The notes below the pieces were generated by a model. It was not told where the DNA came from and made no database searches. It saw only the letters and a program-made list of their open reading frames with translations. Of a DNA stretch of 64,000 nt, positions 15,229-23,307 are shown in pieces. Source of the stretch: Oscillospiraceae bacterium (GTDB taxonomy: Bacteria; Bacillota; Clostridia; Oscillospirales; CAG-272); contig SVRP01000003.1 in assembly GCA_015064735.1 (NCBI GenBank), positions 142,248 to 206,247 of the forward strand, read 5' to 3'. How positions within the stretch are numbered: the first letter of the stretch is position 1; every line of letters starts with the position of its first letter. Position numbers and translations under genes: made by a program.

Positions 15229-16083
15229 TTACTCCTCTGTTTTTTCATAAACGGCTATTATCATGTGAACCGTTGTTTTAAGTCTGTCTATAGAATTAAG
15301 CTTTTCGCTGTCCTCTTTAGACGTTTTCCAATAGTATGGAGTCATGGCAAAAAGGTCAAAAAGGTCTTCTTTGCTTTCTACGCATATTTCAAAGATTACG
15401 TCCTTCTCCTCCACAAGGCGCATGCCTTCAGGCATATCCTCCCTGCCGTCGTTTTCTCTTACGCTGTCATATATCGCGCGTTTTAGTCCCATAAGGTGCT
15501 CTCTGCCTGCATAGACAACTATAAGCCGTCCGCCGTTTTTAAGTACGCGGCAGAATTCCTCCTCGGCGCATGGAGCAAACACGTTGACAACCGTATCCGC
15601 GCTACCGTCAAAAAAAGGTAACGAGTAAACGCTTCCAACCGCGTAAAAGCCATGCTCTATTCCCGATGCCGACGCTCTTTTTGCCGCCGCGTCTGCCGCG
15701 TGCTTGGAAATATCTATTCCCGCTGTGAAAAATCCTCTTTGAGCTATCGCCGAGGTATAATATCCCTCTCCGCAGCCCGCGTCTATAACCATTCCTCCGC
15801 AAGGGGTATACTCATTTACAGTATCCGCCAATGCTTCTGCCGCCACCCTGTAATAGTCCTTGCCGAGGAAGCGTTTTCTTGCCGCCACCGCCGCCTTTGA
15901 GTCTCCGCCGTCGGCATGTCCCGGCGGCATAAGATTTACGTATCCGCTTGAGGAAACATCATAGCAGTGCCGCTTTGCTCCGTCGCAGAAAAGACTTTTA
16001 TCTTCAAAAAGAGAAAGACGTCTTCCGCATATTGGGCATTTAAGCGTTCCTTGTATTTTTTTATCGGGTAGTATTTTTCTCAT
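15229..16083 (-). CDS. rlmA: 23S rRNA (guanine-N1)-methyltransferase, RlmA family
   Basis: 284 aa. An N-terminal zinc-binding module with C16, C19, C33 and H39/C40 (LKCPICGRRLSLF...FCDGAKRHCYD) leads into SGYVNLMPPG, the RlmA hallmark. A Rossmann SAM domain follows with VIDAGCGEGYYTSAIA and later VNVFAPCAEEEFCRVLKNGG. It methylates a guanine in 23S rRNA helix 35; G745 versus G748 specificity cannot be told by eye. Its start overlaps the end of the histidine kinase gene by 23 bases, so it is translated from the same message. Confidence 0.88.
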   Translation of the reverse strand: MRKILPDKKIQGTLKCPICGRRLSLFEDKSLFCDGAKRHCYDVSSSGYVNLMPPGHADGGDSKAAVAARKRFLGKDYYRVAAEALADTVNEYTPCGGMVIDAGCGEGYYTSAIAQRGFFTAGIDISKHAADAAAKRASASGIEHGFYAVGSVYSLPFFDGSADTVVNVFAPCAEEEFCRVLKNGGRLIVVYAGREHLMGLKRAIYDSVRENDGREDMPEGMRLVEEKDVIFEICVESKEDLFDLFAMTPYYWKTSKEDSEKLNSIDRLKTTVHMIIAVYEKTEE

Positions 16084-17653
16084 TATTTGTCTGTTCCTCG
16101 TAATCGGCTTCTATATAATCTGCGTTAACGGGATCGTCCTCGTCGTTATAAACCTTAAGTTCGAACCAGAATGTAGATCCCTCTCCCAATCTGCTCTTGA
16201 CTCCGTAAGCCGCCCCGTGAAGCTCAAGTATCTGCTTGACTATTGAAAGCCCAAGTCCCGTACCTACCGTTGCGCGCCTGTGAACCTTATCTACCTTATA
16301 GTATCTGTCCCAAATCGCGTTAAGCTGGTCCTCCGGAATTCCCTCTCCGCTATCACTTACGCTTATACATACGGTATCACCTATTACCTTTTGCTCTACC
16401 GATACCATCTTGTCCTCACCGTTATAATTAATTGCGTTATTTATAAGATTATATATAACCTGCAAAATCATTACTCTGTCCGCCATTACGCTGACATCGC
16501 ACTCGGCACTGAATTCTATTCTGTATCCATCCTGCTTCGTAAGTCTTTCGTACCTTTGCATAGTCTCTTTTACGGTATCGGTAAGGCTAAACTCTTGAAA
16601 TTCGGGTTTTCTCATTCCTGACTGAATTCTTGACAGGTCAAGAACGTCGGACACTAGATCGGAAAGCCTTGCGGTTTCGTCTATGATTATCTGTATATTT
16701 TCAGCTTTATTTTCTCCCGGTATATCTCTCATTACCTCACTGTATCCCTTGATAAGTGTAAGAGGGGTACGCAGGTCGTGGGAGACGTTTGCAACAAGCT
16801 CTTTTTGCAGATGGTCTGCCTTAGCAAGCTCTCCCGCCGCATAGTTCAGCGAATCGGCAAGCTCGTCTATTTCTCTGTATCCCTGAACCGTAAAGTCCGC
16901 GTCATAATCTCCCTTTGCCAGCCTTTTTGCCGACTCGTTCATCTTTACAATGGGTTTGGTTATGAGCTTTGATATGAACACGGCGGTAGCAAGAGCTACA
17001 ACAGACATTATTATTCCTATCCACAAATACAGGTGCCTCATGGTTTTCATTACCGTACCCACTGGCGTCAGCTCCGTGCTCTGCACGATAAGATATCTGC
17101 CGCCATGCGTATCCTTTACGGTTACGTACACAGCTCTCAGATCATCTCCTCCACTGTGAAACCTCGGATATTCATCCGCTCTGCCCATATTATCATCAAT
17201 TACGTGAAGGGTCAGGCTGTCGCCCTTAAATTCGTTTGGTATAAGGGCTATATAATTTCCGCCGTTTGAAATTGCGCTCTTATACAGAGAATCCATATTT
17301 GCGGATATAAGATTCCCCATATGCTCTCCCGTCGCCTGAGCGTATACGAATATTTTGGGAAGATTATCCTCAATCTTGCATATCCATATATCCTCGTCGT
17401 AATCGATGGCATGCTCGTTTGCTGTATCCGTGGTGTGATCAAAGTTCTGTAGCTCGCTTGCGATTATGAGCGCTGTATTCTGTAGCTCCTTATATTTGTT
17501 GTTTTGATAGAAAACGGCAAGCATCCTGAATTGAAAAAACCATATTATTCCCACAAGAATTCCCACAAAGACTATGAGAATAGCGTACATTTTCCATTTG
17601 ATGCCGTATCTGCTTCGCTTTTTTGTCTTATTATCCGATTCCGCTCTATTCAT
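16061..17653 (-). CDS. Two-component sensor histidine kinase
   Basis: 530 aa. A basic N-tail and TM1 (about 22-45) precede an extracytoplasmic sensor of about 160 residues, TM2 (about 207-230), HAMP (231-283), and HisKA with phospho-acceptor His292 in VANVSHDLRTPLTLIKGYSE. The ATPase domain shows N box NLINNAINYN, G1 DSGEGIPEDQ and G2 GTGLGLSIVKQI. It is an EnvZ/PhoR-type membrane kinase. The partner regulator gene ends 3 bases upstream. Together with the HtrA-type protease above them, the trio suggests an envelope-stress circuit; the signal is unknown. Confidence 0.93.
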   Translation of the reverse strand: MNRAESDNKTKKRSRYGIKWKMYAILIVFVGILVGIIWFFQFRMLAVFYQNNKYKELQNTALIIASELQNFDHTTDTANEHAIDYDEDIWICKIEDNLPKIFVYAQATGEHMGNLISANMDSLYKSAISNGGNYIALIPNEFKGDSLTLHVIDDNMGRADEYPRFHSGGDDLRAVYVTVKDTHGGRYLIVQSTELTPVGTVMKTMRHLYLWIGIIMSVVALATAVFISKLITKPIVKMNESAKRLAKGDYDADFTVQGYREIDELADSLNYAAGELAKADHLQKELVANVSHDLRTPLTLIKGYSEVMRDIPGENKAENIQIIIDETARLSDLVSDVLDLSRIQSGMRKPEFQEFSLTDTVKETMQRYERLTKQDGYRIEFSAECDVSVMADRVMILQVIYNLINNAINYNGEDKMVSVEQKVIGDTVCISVSDSGEGIPEDQLNAIWDRYYKVDKVHRRATVGTGLGLSIVKQILELHGAAYGVKSRLGEGSTFWFELKVYNDEDDPVNADYIEADYEEQTNNEKNTTR

Positions 17654-17656
17654 CGA

Positions 17657-18346
17657 TCATCCCTCAAATCGGTATCCCACGCCTCTCAGGGTAACAATAA
17701 GACTTGCGTATCTGCCAAGACTCTTACGCAAAAGCTTTATATGTGTATCAAGCGTTCTTACGTCTCCGTAAAAATCGTATCCCCAAACGTCGCTTATAAG
17801 CTTTTCTCTTGAAAGCGCAATATTTCTGTTTTCAAGCATATAAAAGAAGAGGTCATACTCTTTGGGGGACATATCTATTCTTTCACCGTCAATAAACACC
17901 AGTCTTGCGGTTACATCGGCTGAAAGTCCTCCGCCGTCGATATTTATAACTACGTTTTCCTTTTTCTCGTTTTCCTTCGGTGTCTTTCGTACTCTCTTCA
18001 TAATAGCCTCTATGCGAAGCATCAGCTCCTTAGGAGAAAATGGCTTTACCACGTAGTCGTCTATTCCCAGCTCAAAGCCGTTTATTCTATCGTATTCCTC
18101 TCCTCTTGCCGAAAGCATTATTATGGGAATTCCCGAGGTCTTTCTTATTTCTCTGCATGCCGAAAAGCCGTCAAGCTCCGGCATCATTATGTCCATTATG
18201 ACTATATCGAATTCGTTATTGCGGCAAAGATGAACGGCTTCCATTCCGTCTGCCGCCTCGGTTACCGTATATCCTTCGAATTCTGCATATTTCTTTATTA
18301 TTGATCTTATTCTCGCCTCGTCATCGGCAACCAAAATACTGTACAT
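17657..18346 (-). CDS. OmpR/PhoB-family response regulator
   Basis: 229 aa. Receiver domain with acidic pair DDE (9-11), phospho-acceptor Asp52 (IVIMDIMMPELDG), Thr/Ser region IIMLSARGEEYDRINGFELGIDDYVVKPFSPKEL with the conserved Lys, then a C-terminal winged-helix DNA-binding domain (ISREKL-type ALSREKLISDVWGYDFYGDVRTLDTHIKLLRKSLG). It binds DNA and probably controls this locus. The segment between receiver and winged helix (KKENVVINIDGGGLSADV) is a normal linker. It is cotranscribed with the kinase that follows. Confidence 0.95.
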   Translation of the reverse strand: MYSILVADDEARIRSIIKKYAEFEGYTVTEAADGMEAVHLCRNNEFDIVIMDIMMPELDGFSACREIRKTSGIPIIMLSARGEEYDRINGFELGIDDYVVKPFSPKELMLRIEAIMKRVRKTPKENEKKENVVINIDGGGLSADVTARLVFIDGERIDMSPKEYDLFFYMLENRNIALSREKLISDVWGYDFYGDVRTLDTHIKLLRKSLGRYASLIVTLRGVGYRFEG

Positions 18347-18368
18347 AGTTTTTCCTTCCTAAAATACG

Positions 18369-18427
18369 GGAGCTGCCGCTTCTGTCGGACAAGCCGTATT
18401 GACCTTCCGACTGAACGCAGCAGCTCC
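18369..18427. repeat. Long imperfect inverted repeat between htrA-like and regulator genes
   Basis: The left arm 18369-18389 and right arm 18406-18427 pair over about 20 positions with a few mismatches (GGAGCTGC/GCAGCTCC, GC/GC, TTC/GAA, GTCGGA/TCCGAC) and a 16-base loop. It has no clear U run on the minus strand. It may attenuate or stabilise the message between the protease and the two-component genes. Confidence 0.65.
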
Positions 18428-18478
18428 TCTTGTCAGAAAACTCTCCGCAATATTTATTCATTTTATTTACGAATCGTT

Positions 18479-19651
18479 TTAGCCCATAATAATCTTTTCT
18501 GCGGATGCCCATGCTATATCTATAGGTATGGCAAATCCGAGACCTTCTATATCCTCGTCTATTTTCTTGGCATTGACTACACCTATAAGCTGTCCCACCA
18601 TATCAAACAGACCGCCTCCCGAATTTCCGGGATTTATCGCAACGTTTGTCTGAAGCAGAGTCATTCGGTATCTGTCTATTATTACCTCTCTGTCCTTTGC
18701 GCTTATTATTCCGTTGGTTACCGTTCCGCCAAGAGTTCCGAGCGGATTGCCTATGGCAATTACAGACTGACCCACAGCAAGGTTTGCGCTACTTCCCATT
18801 CTCGCGAAATTCAGACCCGTTTCACTGATTCTGACTACCGCAACATCCACAGATGCGTCCGAGCCTATCAGCTGCGCGGAATAGGTTTTTCCGTTTGACA
18901 GCCGCACGGCTATTTCATTTGCTCCGTCGACCACGTGCGCGTTGGTAATTATATATCCGTTTTCGGAAATTATCACTCCGCTTCCCGCACCCGTTGTTTC
19001 GTATGTGCCAAACAAAATATTTCCCGACGTATGCTTGGTTCTTATTTCAACCACCGTATCGGCAACCTTTTGGACAACCTCAGGCACAGTAAGGGCATCT
19101 GCTTCTCCTGTGCTTTCGTTGACCTTGATGCTACCGTCGTTTTTTACTACGGTTATTCCTTTCTTGTCTTGAAACGCTTTTCCCAAGCCGCCAAGCCATC
19201 CCGTTCCGTACGATGGAAACAGCATCGATACAACCGTAATCAACGCAAGCAGTATTGAGGACAAAAGAACTATTATTGCAACAGTTACGCCCTTATTTCT
19301 CTTTTTTCTCTTGAAGGGCTGAGTGCCGATTATCTCAATGCTCTGCGGACTCTCCTGATCCTTCTTCTCACTACCCTCTTGTTGCGCTTCACAAATTTGC
19401 GCGCTTTGCGTCTGATCTTCTTGGTCTTCTTGAGGAATCTCTTCTTGGTCTTTCTGAATTTCTTGCTCCAGACCTTCTTGGTCTTTTTGTATTTCTTGCC
19501 CCAAACCTTTTTTGTTTTCTTTATTTTCTTCAAAAGACGCTTCTTCGTTTTCTTTGCTTTCTTTAATAGCTTTTTCCAATTCATAGCTTTGATCCTCCGT
19601 TTTTTTCAGTTCGTTATTTTCATTTTCCGAGTTGCGAAAATCTTTACTCAT
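18479..19651 (-). CDS. HtrA/DegP-like membrane-anchored serine protease lacking a PDZ domain
   Basis: 390 aa. Residues 1-115 are a low-complexity cytoplasmic tail rich in Glu, Gln and Lys, with an imperfect tandem repeat (QEIQKDQEGLEQEIQKDQEE). One membrane segment follows (about 122-148, VTVAIIVLLSSILLALITVVSMLF). The S1 protease domain lies outside the cell: His in ITNAHVVDG, Asp in DASVDVAVVRI, Ser in NPGNSGGGLFD. The chain stops right after GLGFAIPIDIAWASAEKIIMG, where HtrA proteins normally continue into a PDZ domain. No frameshifted PDZ is visible downstream. It is the first gene of a run with a response regulator and kinase, suggesting envelope protein quality control. Confidence 0.9.
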   Translation of the reverse strand: MSKDFRNSENENNELKKTEDQSYELEKAIKESKENEEASFEENKENKKGLGQEIQKDQEGLEQEIQKDQEEIPQEDQEDQTQSAQICEAQQEGSEKKDQESPQSIEIIGTQPFKRKKRNKGVTVAIIVLLSSILLALITVVSMLFPSYGTGWLGGLGKAFQDKKGITVVKNDGSIKVNESTGEADALTVPEVVQKVADTVVEIRTKHTSGNILFGTYETTGAGSGVIISENGYIITNAHVVDGANEIAVRLSNGKTYSAQLIGSDASVDVAVVRISETGLNFARMGSSANLAVGQSVIAIGNPLGTLGGTVTNGIISAKDREVIIDRYRMTLLQTNVAINPGNSGGGLFDMVGQLIGVVNAKKIDEDIEGLGFAIPIDIAWASAEKIIMG

Positions 19652-19773
19652 ATCCTACCTCCCGCCTCAAAGCTATAACATAAAGATTATACATCCTTCA
19701 TGTGATAGTTTTTTGACGGTTTTTGTAAATATTACCGAATTACAAAAAACATTTTTCTTATGCTCGCTTTTTG

Positions 19774-19802
19774 TTGTCTTTTTATATTTTTTCTGTTATA
19801 AT
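19774..19802 (+). promoter_or_regulatory. Promoter upstream of addB
   Basis: TTGTCT (19774-19779), a 17-base spacer and TATAAT (19797-19802). The predicted leader to the addB start is about 170 bases and contains competing short hairpins (ATTGCT/AGCAAT at 19817-19830; AAGCA/TGCTT at 19824-19838). Confidence 0.65.
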
Positions 19803-19980
19803 ATAAGTGTGGATTGATTGCTGAAGCAATATATGCTTTACTTTTTCATTGAGGGGCAATTTTCTTTTCCTTCCACTATACATATTTTACACTAATTTAT
19901 ACCCTTCTGTCAAGGATATTTTTACTAAATATACTACGTTTGTACATTTTTCATTATTTTCTATTTTTCAGGAGCTTATA

Positions 19981-22900
19981 ATGATAACTTTTATTTACGG
20001 TACCTACGGTAGCGGAAAAACCTTTTCCGTTCTTAATGAAATAAAAAAGGACACCTCCGAGGGACGTCATACATTTCTTATAGTTCCCGATCAGGAGGCT
20101 GTTCAATCGGAACTTACAACCCTTAACTACCTGCCAAATTCTGCACAGCTCAATCTTGAGGTGCTCGGTTTTTCGCGTCTTTACAACCGCGTTTGCCGTG
20201 AGTACGGAGGGCTTTCATACAAGTACATAACGAAGCCTATGAAGCATCTTATTATGTGGAGCGTTATGCGCGAGCTTTCGGGCGCTCTCTATGAATTTGG
20301 AAAATACTCGGACAGGGACTTTTCCATCTGCGACGTTATGCTGTCTACTATTGGTGAATTAAAGGCTTCGTCGATTACCCCGGAAATGCTCGAGGATGCT
20401 TTAGCCGATTTGGAGCCCGATTCATCTCTTTGGCGCCGCATTTCGGATATTTCCTGCATATACAAGGCTTACGATGAATTCATTCTGGATGGTTATTCAG
20501 ACTCGTCCGATGACATTTCACGTCTTTACGACGTTCTGAGAACCAAGCATTTTTTCAGTGGCGCAAACGTCTATATTGATTCGTTTACTTCATTTACTGC
20601 GGCCGAACACAGAGTTATTGAAAGAATCTTTGCCGATGCCGAAAACGTAACCGTTACCATTCCTCTTCCAAGCCCTGAATGCAACGACATAAGCGTAAAG
20701 AGCATAAAGTGCTCCGAGGAGCGTCTTGTTCACTCCGCAAGAATTAACGGCGGATATACCCGTAAAATTCTCAGGGGCAACCGCCGTGCGCTCTCTCCCG
20801 TTCTCGCTCATATTTCGGAAAATCTCTGGCGCCTTGATCTTTCCTCGGGTTACGGAAAGATTATCAACGACGGAAGCATTTCAGCCGAGATATGCGATAA
20901 CGTCTATGCGGAGGCTGAGTTTGCGGCAAATAAAATCCTTGACCTTCTCCGTTCGGGTGAGCGATGCAGAGATATTCTCGTACTCATGCGTTCTCCCGAA
21001 AATTACAGAGGAATCATTGAGCCCGCTCTTGAGAAGAACGGAATTCCATATTATTTTTCCGACAGAACAGATCTCAATTCGCTTCCTCCCGTAAAGCTCC
21101 TTCTTTCAGCTTTGCGTATTAAGCAGTACAATTGGCAGAAGAACGATATTATAACGCATATCAAGACGGGCATCTATTCCTTCCCCACACGCTCATGCGA
21201 TCTTTTTGAGGAATACGTAAACACATGGAATCTCAGCGGTTCAAAATTCAGAACAGATGAACCTTGGTCCATGAATCCAGATGGGTACGCGGAAAGTCTC
21301 TCCGAGAGAGGAAGGGATATTCTGTCTGCCGCCAACGATATAAAAATTCGTCTTACGAGTACACTTGAGCGTTTCTTTATTCGACTCGATGCATCGGAAA
21401 ATATCCCCGATATGTGCCGCGCGGTATACTCATATTTTACAGATATAGAGCTTGATGCGCGTCTTTCGGAGCTTGCATTGGCTGAAGAAAAGAGAGGCAA
21501 TCAAAAGAGCGCCCGCGAGCTTTTATCTGTCTATGAAATAATACTCAATTCCCTTGCCGACATTGCCCATCTGCTTCCCGACAAAAAGGCAAGCACAGAC
21601 GAGTTTGCTCTTATTCTCCGCGCCGTATTCAACAATACAGATTTCGGCACTATCCCCACATCGGTTGACGAGGTAGTCATAGGCTCTGCGGCAACGCTTC
21701 GCGCTCAAAATCCGAAGTACACTTTTGTTTTGGGACTATGCGACGGAGAGTTCCCTGCCGTAATAAACGACAGCGGTATTTTCTCCTCTGCCGACAGAAG
21801 CTCTCTTGAGGAGCTTGGAATTGAGCTGTCGTCTGATACCGACACCCGCTCGTCGGACGAGCTTATGTTTGCTCAGCGAGCTTTTGCTTCTCCCTCTCAC
21901 GGACTTTTTATTTCCACGTCGTCTGCGGAATTCGGCGGACGGTCGAGAAATCCCTCTATTCCCTTTAACAGAGTCCTTGCTATGCTTGAGGGCTACAAGC
22001 CACACAGATTTTCGGGCAATGATATAGGGTATCTTGCGGGCGCGCCCCGTTCTGCTGTCTCCCATCTTCGCACAATAGAGGACGACGGCAGCCGCGAGGC
22101 TCTCCGCATGGCGCTTTCAACGCATATCCCCAAAATCCGCTCTCTTTCGGACGATGATCTTTCACAGGGCGATTGCAGTGTATCCGAGAATACGGTAAAG
22201 GAAATATTCGGAAACAAGGCAGGATTTTCCGCTTCAAAATTTGAGCGGTTCGTTCTATGCCCCATGTCCTTCTACGGTACGTACGTTCTTGATCTGCGTA
22301 AAAAGGTCAATTCCGATTTTATGTCCTCGGATATGGGAACCTTTGTTCATGCAATTCTTGAGAGAATGGTGGCCTTTGCTACCTCCCCAAAGGAAGACGG
22401 AGCACTCCCCACTGACGAAGAAATCACCGAAATGACCGAGCGTGCGGTTCTTGAATATATCGAACGCATTTCACCTGTCGAGCTTCGCAAATCAAAAAAG
22501 CTCTCTCACGTATATACGAGGCTGAAGTCTCTTGCGCTGCTCATGGTCAGAAATATAGCTGACGAATTTGCAAAAAGCGACTTTTCTCCCGCATTTTTCG
22601 AGCTGTCCATTGACGGCAGGAACGGAAATCCTCCCCCATTGGAATTTGTTTCAGAGGACGGATTTACTCTGTCATTTTCGGGAAAAATCGACCGCGTTGA
22701 CCTTTACCGCGATGACGGGCGTGTATATATACGCGTGGTTGACTATAAAACGGGCACTAAGGATTTTTCACTTGATGACGTGGAGCACGGCATCAACACG
22801 CAGATGCTTTTGTATCTCTTTATGCTATGCTCGAAAGCGGACAACGATTTTTGCCGCAGTATCGGTGTTTCTGACGGAGACAAGCCTGTTCCCGCAGGTG

Positions 22901-23307
22901 TAGTATATCTTTCTGCCAATATACCGATAATTCAATCTGCCTTTCCCGAGAATGCCGAGGAAATAGCAAAAAAGGCGCAATCAGAGCTTAAGCGAAGCGG
23001 ACTTTTACTGAATTCCCCCGAAATTCTTCATGCTATGAGCCACGATCTTTCAAGTAAGATACTTGCGGGTATCAGAGTAAAGAAAAAAACGGGAGAGCTT
23101 TACGGCGACGCTCTTGCTTCATCCGAAAAATTCGATTCCCTTTACTCGGAAATAACCGATACGATTCAAAAAATTTCTTTGGAGCTTCGCAAAGGAAAAG
23201 CCGGAGCTACACCGCTACGATACGGCTCCTCTGACCCATGCTCTTACTGTCAGATGAAGCCCTTCTGCCGTATTGACAAAATACAAGGAGGTAACGACAA
23301 TGGCTGA
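19981..23307 (+). CDS. addB: ATP-dependent helicase/nuclease AddAB, subunit B
   Basis: 1108 aa. AddB is the Chi-recognising nuclease partner of AddA in double-strand-break end processing. The P-loop is at the extreme N-terminus (FIYGTYGSGKTFS, residues 7-14). The C-terminal RecB-type nuclease has RVVDYKTGTKDF and a 4Fe-4S staple: one Cys in FVLCPMSFYGTY and three in the C-terminal CSYCQMKPFC. The ATG at 19981 follows AGGAG; an in-frame ATG 44 codons upstream gives a non-family hydrophobic extension and is rejected. Length fits the family (1100-1170 aa). The stop overlaps the addA start by 8 bases. Confidence 0.93.
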   Translation: MITFIYGTYGSGKTFSVLNEIKKDTSEGRHTFLIVPDQEAVQSELTTLNYLPNSAQLNLEVLGFSRLYNRVCREYGGLSYKYITKPMKHLIMWSVMRELSGALYEFGKYSDRDFSICDVMLSTIGELKASSITPEMLEDALADLEPDSSLWRRISDISCIYKAYDEFILDGYSDSSDDISRLYDVLRTKHFFSGANVYIDSFTSFTAAEHRVIERIFADAENVTVTIPLPSPECNDISVKSIKCSEERLVHSARINGGYTRKILRGNRRALSPVLAHISENLWRLDLSSGYGKIINDGSISAEICDNVYAEAEFAANKILDLLRSGERCRDILVLMRSPENYRGIIEPALEKNGIPYYFSDRTDLNSLPPVKLLLSALRIKQYNWQKNDIITHIKTGIYSFPTRSCDLFEEYVNTWNLSGSKFRTDEPWSMNPDGYAESLSERGRDILSAANDIKIRLTSTLERFFIRLDASENIPDMCRAVYSYFTDIELDARLSELALAEEKRGNQKSARELLSVYEIILNSLADIAHLLPDKKASTDEFALILRAVFNNTDFGTIPTSVDEVVIGSAATLRAQNPKYTFVLGLCDGEFPAVINDSGIFSSADRSSLEELGIELSSDTDTRSSDELMFAQRAFASPSHGLFISTSSAEFGGRSRNPSIPFNRVLAMLEGYKPHRFSGNDIGYLAGAPRSAVSHLRTIEDDGSREALRMALSTHIPKIRSLSDDDLSQGDCSVSENTVKEIFGNKAGFSASKFERFVLCPMSFYGTYVLDLRKKVNSDFMSSDMGTFVHAILERMVAFATSPKEDGALPTDEEITEMTERAVLEYIERISPVELRKSKKLSHVYTRLKSLALLMVRNIADEFAKSDFSPAFFELSIDGRNGNPPPLEFVSEDGFTLSFSGKIDRVDLYRDDGRVYIRVVDYKTGTKDFSLDDVEHGINTQMLLYLFMLCSKADNDFCRSIGVSDGDKPVPAGVVYLSANIPIIQSAFPENAEEIAKKAQSELKRSGLLLNSPEILHAMSHDLSSKILAGIRVKKKTGELYGDALASSEKFDSLYSEITDTIQKISLELRKGKAGATPLRYGSSDPCSYCQMKPFCRIDKIQGGNDNG

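Noticed and set aside
19330..19584. Very basic 84-codon frame on the minus strand (Lys/Arg-rich)
   Set aside because: It is the shifted-frame shadow of the Glu/Gln/Lys repeat tail of the HtrA-like protease.
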